From assembly GCF_038446955.1 (NCBI RefSeq), contig NZ_CP151803.1, forward strand, positions 4,836,001 to 4,900,000: a stretch of 64,000 nt of DNA, read 5' to 3'. The position numbers and the translations under genes were made by a program. Position 1 is the first letter of the stretch. Every line of letters starts with the position of its first letter. Origin of the DNA: Pedobacter sp. FW305-3-2-15-E-R2A2 (lineage in GTDB: Bacteria > Bacteroidota > Bacteroidia > Sphingobacteriales > Sphingobacteriaceae). The notes beneath the pieces were generated by a model. It worked only from the letters and a program-made list of their open reading frames with translations, was not told the DNA's origin and did not search any database. Shown piece by piece: positions 26,801-34,985 of this stretch.

Positions 26801-26963
26801 CTTTAATGGTTTCCTGAAAATGTGATCTGAATGCCATTTCATGATCAGAGGAAATTCTGAGCGTCGGGAAGCTCTTTAATTTATCCGACTTTACACCAGC
26901 AAAAAGATTGGCCGATGCGTAAAGTAATAAACACGTCAGTTGTAATGGTTTTCTCATCTCCAT
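23826..26963 (-). CDS. SusC/RagA-like TonB-dependent outer-membrane transporter (no STN domain)
   Basis: 1045 residues. After a signal peptide (LQLTCLLLYASANLFA) comes a carboxypeptidase-regulatory-like beta-sandwich (IKGTVKDEAGVTLPGVSVKV). The TonB-box-like TVVVTALGIKK and plug with LYVIDGVPMNN and KGASAAALYGSQAANGVIII follow, then a 22-strand barrel ending in a C-terminal Phe (LNANF). No STN signalling domain is present, unlike the SusC at 28913. It imports oligosaccharides together with SusD. It is first in the minus-strand operon and divergent from the ECF sigma gene, 175 bp away, with a nested palindrome at 26994-27030 in its upstream region. Confidence 0.94.
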   Translation of the reverse strand: MEMRKPLQLTCLLLYASANLFAGVKSDKLKSFPTLRISSDHEMAFRSHFQETIKGTVKDEAGVTLPGVSVKVKGSQLATQTNVSGQYGITAKAGDVLVFSYVGYAVKEITVGTQGTIDVILNSNSQNLETVVVTALGIKKSSRATTYATQQVEGSELTKSKETNLVNSLNGKVAGLTISRSSSGVGGSAKVILRGNKSAAGSNQALYVIDGVPMNNNTSGEPISNTGGASTGQPNSAFGGSNSYDGGDPISNMNPEDIASVSILKGASAAALYGSQAANGVIIITTKSGEAGKAKVNFSSSFSLDEVAYTPEFQTTYGQSTAGAAQSWGPAVSGVSNNKKGYFQTGKNWTNAISLSAGSEKLQTYFSYANTTATGIQPKNELSRHNVNLKETGSFFDDKLTVTGNVNYVKQQINNSPNAGLYFNPLTGLYLFPQGLDLASYKNNFETFDPGRNLNTQNWPFKDDIQQNPWWIGNRNQNVLNRDRLMLSVSAKYKVNPWLDVQARGSMDNYTDKYEQRLYAGTSTVLTGANGGLNFRNNTSKQQYADVIANINVPLEKFKISGTIGSSIQDFNDQGTIFNSGSTGLNIPNKFAIQNFAVFDPLSSGNTAKHKQLRSVFASASFAFDNWINLDLTARNDWSSALAFTNKMSFFYPSAGINFIINEKLGLPEWVSFAKVRGSYAEVGNDVPEYVTNIMNSYGAGGAVNTPTSSSFNTLKPENTKSIELGTEWRFLNNRLNFDFTYYKTNTKNQFLIANASQVSLFDKYYFNAGDIQNQGVEVILGYDVLGESELKWKTGINYSMNRNKVLKLAPNITEFTLSGSSGASFVSKFKEGGSYGDIYGSSLQHDAQGRVMIDAGGNPIVKEGGNSTYLGNANPRWQLGWNNSFNYKDFSLSFLFDGKFGGKVMSVTESTMEGYGVAKVTGTARDQGGVNVNGVDPSGNPVSKVDAAKWYNKVGGRDGVSSEHMYNATVVRLRELSFGYTVPMKQGFIKSLKLSLTGRNLFYVYKKAPFDPELSMSTANGLAGVDVFMPPATRNYGFSLNANF

Positions 26964-26993
26964 TGATACGGTTAGGTTTAATAATTGGTTAGC

Positions 26994-27030
26994 TATACCG
27001 TTTTACCTTAATACATAATAAGGTGGTATA
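26994..27030. promoter_or_regulatory. Nested palindrome in the susC/sigma divergent region
   Basis: ACCTTA (27005-27010) pairs with TAAGGT (27019-27024), and the outer TATACC (26994-26999) pairs with GGTATA (27025-27030); the left side has five extra bases. It lies 31-67 bp upstream of the susC start, so it may be an operator or a leader hairpin of the susC mRNA. Confidence 0.5.
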
Positions 27031-27080
27031 ATGGTAGAGACCCCATTTGGAAATAAAATGCCTACAAGGAATTCATTTTT

Positions 27081-27109
27081 TTTGAAGATTATTTTTAATC
27101 CCTATCTTG
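27081..27109 (+). promoter_or_regulatory. Candidate promoter of the ECF sigma gene
   Basis: TTTG at 27081-27084 and TATCTTG at 27103-27109 (one base short of TAnnTTTG) are 18 bp apart, upstream of the TTG start at 27139. Confidence 0.35.
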
Positions 27110-27138
27110 CGATGGATAATTAGCCTAAAATAAAGCAC

Positions 27139-27792
27139 TTGAAAATCGTAAAGCCTGACTTATCTGGTCTGTGGACAAAGATTTGCGTCGAAGATGATCT
27201 GAAATCTTTCGAGGCTTTGTACCGCGCCTTAGGAGCTAAGCTGCTGAAGTTTTCAGTCTATTATGTATCGCAGAAAGAAGTAGCCGAAGAGATTGTTTCA
27301 GAAGTATTTGTGAAATGCTGGCAAAACCGGAAGGAAAGCACCCATGTTCTTAATCCGGAAACCTATCTCTTTGTTGCCGTAAAAAATCAATCTTTAAAGC
27401 ACCTCAGAAAATACAGCAATGTTCATCTGGTAGAGATCGAAGCGCAGCAGGAATTCCAATTTCAGGACCATACCGATCCTTCAAAGGAATTGGAAAGGAA
27501 AGAGCTGCACATAAAACTGAATACCGCCATTGATACCCTTCCTGCTCAGGCTAGAATGGTGTTCAAGCTGATCAAAGAAAATGGGATGAAGTATAAAGAG
27601 GTCGCTGAAATTCTGAAGATCTCACCACGAACGGTACAAACCCAGCTTTTCCGGGCAATTACCAAACTACGGATTATTCTTGCTGCCTATCATGAACTGG
27701 ATCACAGAAAAAGCAGCAGCAATGACCTGGTTAATCTGGTTATGCTTTTGGGGATAATACACTATTTTTTAGTCCATTGTAGGCAATTTTAG
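27139..27792 (+). CDS. ECF RNA polymerase sigma factor (SusC/FecR-linked)
   Basis: 217 residues from a TTG start; an in-frame stop just upstream and no usable ATG force this choice. Region 2 is DLKSFEALYRALGAKLLKFS through VSEVFVKCWQNR (about 20-70). Region 4 is DTLPAQARMVFKLIKENGMK then YKEVAEILKISPRTVQTQLFRAITKL (about 130-185). The C-terminal hydrophobic tail NDLVNLVMLLGIIHYFLVHC is unusual for a soluble sigma and is discussed separately. It is followed by its FecR-type anti-sigma, then STN-SusC and SusD, the standard trans-envelope signalling layout. It is divergent from the mannosidase/EndoH operon, which may be a second target. Confidence 0.93.
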   Translation: MKIVKPDLSGLWTKICVEDDLKSFEALYRALGAKLLKFSVYYVSQKEVAEEIVSEVFVKCWQNRKESTHVLNPETYLFVAVKNQSLKHLRKYSNVHLVEIEAQQEFQFQDHTDPSKELERKELHIKLNTAIDTLPAQARMVFKLIKENGMKYKEVAEILKISPRTVQTQLFRAITKLRIILAAYHELDHRKSSSNDLVNLVMLLGIIHYFLVHCRQF

Positions 27793-27848
27793 AAAAAACA
27801 GGAACCTTATATTTAACATACAAACAACACAGATAATACAGTACAAAA

Positions 27849-28859
27849 ATGACTGATCAAAGATTTACAGAATTGCTTGGCAAAAAACTGGCAGATGAGA
27901 TTTCCATGGAAGAACATAAAGAATTTATGCTTTTGCTGGAAGGAAATGCAGCCTACAGGCAGGAATATGAGTCTTTAAGCAGTTATTTCCAATCCGATGA
28001 AGTGGAGGAAGAAGATGCAATGCCTCTTTTTGAAAAGATCAAAGCAAGAATAGAAAATCCGGAATCCCTGGAAATCCCGGTTTCAAAAAACAGGTTTGGC
28101 AATTGGTATCGCATTGCAGCCGTTTTAGCCTTATGCATCTGCTCCTTTGGAGGATATCAGCTTTACACGAAAAAAATAAGCAGTCAGGCTGAATCCGTAT
28201 TGGTCTGGAAAGAAATAAATACCCCAAGCCGCCTGACCTCAAAAATCACCCTCGCAGACGGAACAATCGTGACTTTAAACTCGGAAACGCAGTTGAAGTA
28301 CCCTGCCGAATTCAAAGGAGATCACAGAGAAGTTTACCTGAGCGGAGAAGCCTTCTTTGACGTTAAAAAAGATGCAGAACATCCTTTTATCATCCATACG
28401 GAAAAGATAAACATCAAAGTCCTCGGAACGACTTTCGACGTAAAGGCCTATAAAAATGATCCGCATACAGAAGCAACCTTAATCACAGGCGCCATTCAGG
28501 TCAGCATAAATGACCTGCCTGAAAAACAAATCCTGCTGAAACCTTCGGAAAAGTTCAGCCTTCAGCATCAGGCAAAGAACGCGGCTGATTCCCCACTGTA
28601 CAGCATTATCCCTTTAAATGATACCGAAACTTCATGGATGAACCATAAACTGGTTTTTAAGAATGAAACTTTTGACCTGCTCGCTAACAGCCTTTCCAGA
28701 TGGTATGGCCTGCAGATCGTCTTTAAAAATGAAAGTTTAAAAAACAGCAGGTTCACAGGATTCTTTGAAAAGGAAAATATCTCTCAAGCTTTGAAAGCGC
28801 TGCAACTTATTGAACCATTTCGTTATAAAATACAAGACAAAACTGTTTATATTTACTAA
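27849..28859 (+). CDS. FecR-family anti-sigma factor
   Basis: 336 residues. The N-terminal cytoplasmic part (about 1-80) is acidic and helical. One transmembrane helix (RIAAVLALCICSFGGYQLY, about 90-108) is followed by the FecR domain (SRLTSKITLADGTIVTLNSE, then YLSGEAFFDVKKDAEHPFII, then LGTTFDVKAY). A C-terminal STN-like DUF4974 segment ends in IEPFRYKIQDKTVYIY. It holds the ECF sigma inactive until the STN domain of the cognate SusC signals through the periplasmic part. It lies 56 bp after the sigma gene and 53 bp before that SusC. Confidence 0.93.
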   Translation: MTDQRFTELLGKKLADEISMEEHKEFMLLLEGNAAYRQEYESLSSYFQSDEVEEEDAMPLFEKIKARIENPESLEIPVSKNRFGNWYRIAAVLALCICSFGGYQLYTKKISSQAESVLVWKEINTPSRLTSKITLADGTIVTLNSETQLKYPAEFKGDHREVYLSGEAFFDVKKDAEHPFIIHTEKINIKVLGTTFDVKAYKNDPHTEATLITGAIQVSINDLPEKQILLKPSEKFSLQHQAKNAADSPLYSIIPLNDTETSWMNHKLVFKNETFDLLANSLSRWYGLQIVFKNESLKNSRFTGFFEKENISQALKALQLIEPFRYKIQDKTVYIY

Positions 28860-28868
28860 TTTGGCAAG

Positions 28869-28882
28869 CGGAATACGTTCCG
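28869..28882. promoter_or_regulatory. Short inverted repeat before the STN-SusC gene
   Basis: CGGAA (28869-28873) and TTCCG (28878-28882) with a 4-nt spacer lie in the 53-bp gap between fecR and susC. It may be a leader hairpin or operator half; support is only the symmetry. Confidence 0.3.
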
Positions 28883-28912
28883 GGAACCAGGGATATCAAA
28901 TATAAATTTATA

Positions 28913-31900
28913 ATGAAGCTAATTGGGTGGATGGTCATTTTCTTGACGCTTGTTGGCTCTTTATCCGGCTATTCACAATCTGAAGACGCAGCACAGCATA
29001 AAGTAAGCCTCAGCTTTAAATCAGCGGATTTCAAAAAGGTGATTGATGCCATACAAAAGCAAACGTCTTATCACTTTATTTTTAGTGAACGCAAAATTCC
29101 TGTAAACAAGATTAACATCCAGGTTAAAAACGAAAATGCTTTAAAGGTTCTGGATCAGATCCTGGCCAATTCCAACTACACTTATAAAGTTCTGCCCAAC
29201 AATTTAATCGTCATACGCCCACGTAATGCTGAGGTAAATACCCGAATGCTTAAAGGAACAGTGCTGAATGAAAGCGGACAAGTGCTTCCCGGCACCTCCA
29301 TAAAGGTAAAAGGGAGTGATTTCTCTACCACCAGCGATGCAAAAGGAGAATTTACCATTCCCGTGTTCCCCAACACCATTGTCCAGGCCTCTCAGGTCGG
29401 TTATTTTAAGAAGGAAATCCCTGTCGGTGTGCAAACTCAACTTCAGGTTAACCTGATCGCTAAGACAAATGAACTGGATGAAGTCGTGGTTACGGCCCTT
29501 GACATCAGGAAAGAAGAACGAAAGATCGGTTATGCCATTTCTACCATTTCCGGCGCAGAGCTGAGCAAAGCCAGGGAATCCAATCTGATCTATAGCTTAG
29601 AAGGACAAATTGCAGGATTAAATATCAGCGGTGTGTATGGTGGCCCCTCTTCTTCTGCCAGAATTTTACTGCGTGGTGCAGCGAGCATGAATGCAGGTTC
29701 TCCTTTATTTGTGGTCAATGGTGTGCCGATAGACAACACACAAAGAGGGAATGTCAATGAGTATGGTGGTGCCGATTACGGCGATGGAATCAGCAACATT
29801 AATCCCGATGATGTAGAAACGATCACCGTATTAAAAGGCTCAGCCGCCTCTGCACTCTATGGTGCACGTGCGGCAAATGGGGTCATCATCATCACGATAA
29901 AAAAAGGAGTTAAAAATTCAGGCAGTATTGAATACAACACCAATCTTTCTTTCGACAGCCCCTATAAAAATACCGACTTCCAATACGTCTATGGACAAGG
30001 AACACAAAACAGAAGACCGGGAAACATTGCTGCAGCCATCGCTTCCGGATCTTCCAGTTGGGGCGAAAAACTCGATGGCGCCCCTACGATCCAGTTTGAC
30101 GGGAAAACATATCCTTACAGTGCGGTAAAAGACAACATAGAAAAATTCTACCGTACTGCTCCGGCTTTTACCAATACCGTTTCCCTGAGCGGGGCAAACG
30201 AAAAAAGCATGTTCCGGTTGTCGGCCGCCAATCTGGATTATCAATCTATTTTGAAAAACGGACACCTGAACAGGAAAACAGTAAACCTCTTTACCTCCTA
30301 CGACCTTAATAAACACCTGACTGTTGCTTTCAATGGAAATTACATCAATGAGAACAATAAAAACAGGTCTTACCTGAGCGACGGAACCTTAAATCCCAAT
30401 TATGGAATCGCCAGCCTGGCGAATAGCGCAAACCAAATTGCCTTATCTCCAGGTTATGATCCGATAACAGGAAGAGAAATGAGGTGGAACGATGATGAGT
30501 ATAAGACCAATCCTTACTTTATACTGAATAGAGGAAGAGACCTTTCGAAGCGGAACCGCTTCATTACCTCTACTTCCCTGAAGTATAAATTTACAGATTG
30601 GCTGTACCTGCAGGGAAGGTTAGGTTACGACATCAGCAATGATCAGATTGTGAGCATCATCCCCACCGGAGCATCATTTTCCATTAACGGACAGGGTGGG
30701 CTGAACGCTTTTCAGAAGATTCAGACTTCAGAATTGAACAGTGACATTCTTCTTGCAGTCAACAAAGACATCCTGAAAGACCTGAACCTGGACGTTTCTG
30801 TCGGAGCAAATTACCGGAACCGGGAAGGTGAATTATCTGACTCCAAGGGGAATCAGTTTAATACCCCTTATCTGTATACTCCTTCTAACCTTGTGACCAG
30901 GACCGACACCTATACCCTGGCCAGACTCGTCACACAATCGGCCTATTATACCTTTGACCTGAACTATAAAAGGTTGCTGAACCTTTCCTCCACAGGAAGA
31001 TACGATGTCTACTCCACCCTACCTGGCAATAACAGAGGGCTTTTTGTTCCCGGTGTTTCCGGAAGTTTCATCTTCTCAGACCTCCTCAAATCGAAAGCGC
31101 TGAGTTATGGGAAGATCAGGGCCAGCTTTGCCAAAACCAGTGGTGAACCTGCACAGCCTTATATCACACAAACCTATTATACGACACAAAGTTCCGTAAA
31201 CGGAACCCCGCTTGGAGATTACGACCGCAGTCTTCCGAACTATAATTTAAGGCCCTTTACCTTAAATGAGTTTGAAACGGGAGTCAACCTCCGCTTCTTT
31301 AACAATCGGTTAGATCTGGACCTGACCTGGTTTCAAAGAAGCACACATAATGAGATTGTAAGTGCGATTCAGTCGGTCACTACCGGATTTACTTCCGCTT
31401 ATGTCAACTTGGGGAAAACGAAAAATGAAGGTACAGAAATCACCATTCAGGGGATTCCGGTTGCCGGAGAAAACTTTAAATGGAAATCCGGCTTTAACCT
31501 CAGTCACATTCACAATGTACTTTTATCCATAGATGGCAGCAGCCGCTATTCCCTTACCGGAACCTATCGCCCCCTAAATGCCAATACCGCTATGGTGGTG
31601 GGCAAATCCATTACACAGATTATGGCCTACGACTATAAAAGAGACCCGAACGGGAAGGTCATTATTGGAAGTGACGGCGTTCCGAAACGAGGGGAACTAA
31701 AGCCAATGGGCGCTACCCTTCCCCGGATTTACGGGGGATTCAGCAATAGCTTCTTTTATAAAAACTTTAGCCTGTCCTTTCTGGTCGACTTTAAATTTGG
31801 TAATAAAATCCTCTCTGCTACAGAAAACTATTCCTATGTCTCCGGCCTAAATAAGGCGACCCTTCCCGGAAGGGAAACCGGCGTCATTGCAGATGGGGTG

Positions 31901-32242
31901 ATGGAAGATGGCAGTGTGAATACCATCAATGTTCCTGCTTACAATTATTACCCGCAGCTGGCCACCAATATCTCTGCACTTTCTGTCTTAAATGGCAGTT
32001 TTATAAAATTCAGACAGGCTACACTAGGTTATGCCCTGCCGGCAAAACTGATCAGAAATACGCCCTTTAGCGGGATCAACATCGACCTTGTCGGAAGAAA
32101 TCTGTTTACCTTGCTGAAGTACACTAAAAATATAGACCCTGAATCTGAGTTTTCCCCAAAACTCAATTATGCGGGGATTGAAGGTGCATCATTGCCCTCT
32201 ACCAGAACCTTTGGCATCAACCTGAATTTTAAATTTAAATAA
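28913..32242 (+). CDS. SusC-like TonB-dependent transporter with STN signalling domain
   Basis: 1109 residues. A signal peptide (VIFLTLVGSLSGYSQ) is followed by an STN (secretin/TonB N-terminal) domain at about 30-105 (VSLSFKSADFKKVIDAIQKQ, ending NNLIVIRP). A carboxypeptidase-like domain (LKGTVLNESGQVLPGTSIKV), TonB-box-like DEVVVTALDIRK, plug with KGSAASALYGARAANGVIII and a barrel ending in FKFK complete it. The STN domain is what talks to FecR, so this is the sensor as well as a transporter. It forms one operon with sigma, FecR and SusD. No hydrolase follows on this strand, so the pair relies on the enzymes of the divergent operon or on other loci. Confidence 0.95.
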   Translation: MKLIGWMVIFLTLVGSLSGYSQSEDAAQHKVSLSFKSADFKKVIDAIQKQTSYHFIFSERKIPVNKINIQVKNENALKVLDQILANSNYTYKVLPNNLIVIRPRNAEVNTRMLKGTVLNESGQVLPGTSIKVKGSDFSTTSDAKGEFTIPVFPNTIVQASQVGYFKKEIPVGVQTQLQVNLIAKTNELDEVVVTALDIRKEERKIGYAISTISGAELSKARESNLIYSLEGQIAGLNISGVYGGPSSSARILLRGAASMNAGSPLFVVNGVPIDNTQRGNVNEYGGADYGDGISNINPDDVETITVLKGSAASALYGARAANGVIIITIKKGVKNSGSIEYNTNLSFDSPYKNTDFQYVYGQGTQNRRPGNIAAAIASGSSSWGEKLDGAPTIQFDGKTYPYSAVKDNIEKFYRTAPAFTNTVSLSGANEKSMFRLSAANLDYQSILKNGHLNRKTVNLFTSYDLNKHLTVAFNGNYINENNKNRSYLSDGTLNPNYGIASLANSANQIALSPGYDPITGREMRWNDDEYKTNPYFILNRGRDLSKRNRFITSTSLKYKFTDWLYLQGRLGYDISNDQIVSIIPTGASFSINGQGGLNAFQKIQTSELNSDILLAVNKDILKDLNLDVSVGANYRNREGELSDSKGNQFNTPYLYTPSNLVTRTDTYTLARLVTQSAYYTFDLNYKRLLNLSSTGRYDVYSTLPGNNRGLFVPGVSGSFIFSDLLKSKALSYGKIRASFAKTSGEPAQPYITQTYYTTQSSVNGTPLGDYDRSLPNYNLRPFTLNEFETGVNLRFFNNRLDLDLTWFQRSTHNEIVSAIQSVTTGFTSAYVNLGKTKNEGTEITIQGIPVAGENFKWKSGFNLSHIHNVLLSIDGSSRYSLTGTYRPLNANTAMVVGKSITQIMAYDYKRDPNGKVIIGSDGVPKRGELKPMGATLPRIYGGFSNSFFYKNFSLSFLVDFKFGNKILSATENYSYVSGLNKATLPGRETGVIADGVMEDGSVNTINVPAYNYYPQLATNISALSVLNGSFIKFRQATLGYALPAKLIRNTPFSGINIDLVGRNLFTLLKYTKNIDPESEFSPKLNYAGIEGASLPSTRTFGINLNFKFK

Positions 32243-32249
32243 AGATCAA

Positions 32250-33851
32250 ATGAAAAAGACCTTTCTTCTTTGCTTAAGTTGCTTCATCGGTTGTTTCTAT
32301 GGCTGTACCAAAGGAGAACTGGATCGCATCAATACCGATCCGACAAAATCCACTCCGGAGAATTTTGATCCGAACTTCCTGCTGCCTACGGCACAGCTAA
32401 AATTTGCCAATAAGGGATATTATCAGCTGCTTTACCAGAGCACCATGATGCAGCTGCTGTCCTCTACCTATTATTACTACAATAACGGGGATAAATACAT
32501 CAATGTGGCCAATTTCACAGATTATCAGGGGAGGATTTTTGATGAAGGATATGCGGAAGCTTCCGGCATCCGCGAAATGCAGCGGCTGGCTAGAGAAAAA
32601 GATCCCAATGCTTATAAAAACCTGATTAATATCGGAGACATTGTGTTTGTTATGATTTTGCAACGCATTACCGATACCTATGGTGATGTTCCTTATCACC
32701 AGGCAGGAAAAGCAAGAGAGGGGATAAAATATCCTGTTTACGATACTCAGGAAGACATTTACAATTCCATGTTAACAGACCTGGAAACCGCAATCAAGAA
32801 CCTCGACCCCGCAGCACCTGGGGTAACTGCCGATCTCTTTTACAAAGGTGACCTTACGAAATGGCGCAAATTTGGCTACTCCCTAATGTTGAGAATCGCC
32901 ATGAGGCTAACGAAAGTTGATCCGGAGAAAGCCAGAATATGGGCAGAAAAAGCGGCTGCCGGAGGTACTTTTACGGACAACAACGACAATACCTTTATCA
33001 GCATGGATGCTTCCAGTTTTAACAGTCAGAATGGGACTTCCCTTGCTTTGCGCACACTTTCCGATTACAGAGAGGTGCGCTGGAGCAAGACGCTGATCGA
33101 TCAGCTTAGAAACACAGCTGACCCCAGGTTATCTGTCATAGGAGAGATTCCAGCCGAGGGTTTTGCGAATAACAACAATCAAAATCTCTCCGGCAACCCG
33201 GACCCGCTGATTCAGAAAGGTCTGCCAAATGGTTATGACCTTTTAGGCGGAACAACAGACATCCGCAACCATCCGGAATATCCGGGGGGAACTGGCAATG
33301 GGACTGATCTTGCTCCCTTAGGGAAATATTCCCGCCCCAGAACTTCCGTATATTTAAAACTCGGGGGGCCGGTATTTTTAATGACTTATGGGGAGACAGA
33401 ATTGCTCCTTGCAGAAGCGGCAGTAAGAAACTGGAAGGTCAAAGGCAGCGCAACCGAACACTTTAGCAATGGCGTTAAAGCGGCACTGCAATCATTGGCA
33501 CAGGTAGATCCTCAGGCAAATATTACGATGGAAAAGGTCAACGCTTATGTCAAGGCCCAGAAATTGGATCAGTCTTCTACAGAAAAATCACTGGAAATGA
33601 TCAATATGCAGTATTGGATCAGCACAGGTACGACCTTTAACTTCATTGAGGCCTGGCTCAACTGGAAAAGATCAGGATATCCACGCCTCACTCCTGTCAA
33701 CTATCCCGGAAACGTAACCAATGGTACGATTCCGCGCAGAATGATCTATTTATCTACAGAGATTTTAAACAACCCAGACCAATATAAAGCAGCGGTCTCG
33801 AGACTTCCGGGAGGCGATGCACTCACCTCAAGGGTGTGGTGGGACCAGTAA
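32250..33851 (+). CDS. SusD/RagB-like glycan-binding lipoprotein (SusD_2 type)
   Basis: 533 residues. The lipobox FYGC (about residue 19) is followed by TKGELDRINTDPTKSTPENF, the SusD_2 opening. Family blocks include VFVMILQRITDTYGDVPYHQ, TYGETELLLAEAAVRNWK and FNFIEAWLNWKRSGYPRLTP. It starts 7 bp after the STN-SusC gene and forms the surface lid of that transporter. It is only a distant relative of the SusD at 22149, so the two transporter pairs probably take different ligands. Confidence 0.92.
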   Translation: MKKTFLLCLSCFIGCFYGCTKGELDRINTDPTKSTPENFDPNFLLPTAQLKFANKGYYQLLYQSTMMQLLSSTYYYYNNGDKYINVANFTDYQGRIFDEGYAEASGIREMQRLAREKDPNAYKNLINIGDIVFVMILQRITDTYGDVPYHQAGKAREGIKYPVYDTQEDIYNSMLTDLETAIKNLDPAAPGVTADLFYKGDLTKWRKFGYSLMLRIAMRLTKVDPEKARIWAEKAAAGGTFTDNNDNTFISMDASSFNSQNGTSLALRTLSDYREVRWSKTLIDQLRNTADPRLSVIGEIPAEGFANNNNQNLSGNPDPLIQKGLPNGYDLLGGTTDIRNHPEYPGGTGNGTDLAPLGKYSRPRTSVYLKLGGPVFLMTYGETELLLAEAAVRNWKVKGSATEHFSNGVKAALQSLAQVDPQANITMEKVNAYVKAQKLDQSSTEKSLEMINMQYWISTGTTFNFIEAWLNWKRSGYPRLTPVNYPGNVTNGTIPRRMIYLSTEILNNPDQYKAAVSRLPGGDALTSRVWWDQ

Positions 33852-34013
33852 AATACCCATTTACCAGGCTTCATCATTGTGTAACAAAAAGCTATAATTT
33901 GAGCAGTCAAGAAATATCGGAAAAAAAATTACGTTTAATAGGATATGACCACATCAATATGTGGCCGTACTAACATTAAACATCAAAAGGGATGGTTTAA
34001 TTTTAGGAACAGA

Positions 34014-34096
34014 TAAGATTGGGCAGTAATTATAATTTTTGAGAGAGGGAATTGTAATTCAACACATAGGGAGTGAGGACTCGCTGCCCAATCTTA
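34014..34096. other. Long-range perfect inverted repeat downstream of cysM
   Basis: TAAGATTGGGCAG (34014-34026) and its exact 13-nt complement (34084-34096) enclose 57 nt, in the gap between susD and cysM. Just upstream CCACAT/ATGTGG (33949-33964) forms a small hairpin. The rest of 33852-34110 shows no gene; a 94-codon open frame starting at 34039 runs antisense into cysM and is not believed. Confidence 0.55.
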
Positions 34097-34110
34097 ATTT
34101 TTTAAGCCGA

Positions 34111-34983
34111 TTAACCGAACAATTCGCTGCTCAGGTAACGGTCTCCTCTATCACAGGCAATGAATACAATCACTCCGGAACTCAACTCTGCAGCCAGTTT
34201 CAGAGAACAGGCCAATGCACCACCACTGCTCATTCCAGCAAAAATGCCTTCTGTTTTTGCCAGTTTACGGGTCATTTCTGTCGCCTCTTTTTGAGAAACA
34301 TCCATTACACGGTCTACTCTTGAAGGGTCAAATATTTTAGGAAGGTATTCAATTGGCCACCTGCGGATTCCTGGGATCGAAGATTCTTCTGTAGGCTGAC
34401 AACCGACAATCTGAATCTCCGGATTTTGTTCTTTCAGAAACATGGAATTGCCCATGATACTTCCCGTAGTTCCCATAGAACTCACAAAATGGGTAATTTT
34501 CTGATCGGTATCTCTCCAGATCTCAGGACCTGTAGTTTTATAGTGTGCCAGGTAATTGTCAGGGTTTGCAAACTGGTTCAAAAGAAAATATCCTTCATGT
34601 GTTCCTTTTTCTTCGGCATAATCGCGACAAACCTCTATAGATTCCAGTAAGGTTACTTTTGCACCATAGGCTTCCATCGTCAGGGTGCGTTCCCGTGTGG
34701 AATTTGAAGGCATCACCAGTTCAATTTCCAGGTCATAGATGCTGGCAATCATCGCCAATGCGATTCCTGTATTTCCACTCGTCGCTTCAATCAACTTTGT
34801 TCCTTTTTTAACATCACCACGTTCCATCGCAGAACGGATCATGTTTAAAGCAGCTCTGTCTTTCACACTTCCGCCGGGGTTGTTGCCTTCCAGCTTCGCA
34901 TAAATCTTAACATCAGGATTGGAATGTAACTTCTGAATCTCTACTAAAGGGGTATTTCCGACGAATTCTATAATATTTCCCAT
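34111..34983 (-). CDS. cysM: Cysteine synthase B (O-acetylserine sulfhydrylase)
   Basis: 290 residues, the usual CysM length. It is a PLP enzyme with lysine 41 in GGSVKDRAA as the Schiff-base residue, the substrate loop EATSGNTGIALA near residue 65-76, and the phosphate-binding GTTGSIMG near 171-178. SIPGIRRWPIEYLPKI is typical of the CysM rather than CysK group. It makes cysteine from O-acetylserine and sulfide (or thiosulfate in some CysM). It follows cysE by 2 bp in the same direction, so both steps of cysteine synthesis are coupled. Confidence 0.95.
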   Translation of the reverse strand: MGNIIEFVGNTPLVEIQKLHSNPDVKIYAKLEGNNPGGSVKDRAALNMIRSAMERGDVKKGTKLIEATSGNTGIALAMIASIYDLEIELVMPSNSTRERTLTMEAYGAKVTLLESIEVCRDYAEEKGTHEGYFLLNQFANPDNYLAHYKTTGPEIWRDTDQKITHFVSSMGTTGSIMGNSMFLKEQNPEIQIVGCQPTEESSIPGIRRWPIEYLPKIFDPSRVDRVMDVSQKEATEMTRKLAKTEGIFAGMSSGGALACSLKLAAELSSGVIVFIACDRGDRYLSSELFG

Positions 34984-34985
34984 AA

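Noticed and set aside
34014..34096. Miniature transposable element with 13-bp ends
   Set aside because: No flanking direct duplication and no second copy in this window; kept only as an unexplained inverted repeat.
34039..34323. A 94-codon plus-strand frame antisense to cysM
   Set aside because: It overlaps the strong cysM coding frame over most of its length and its protein is Cys/Phe-rich without a family pattern.
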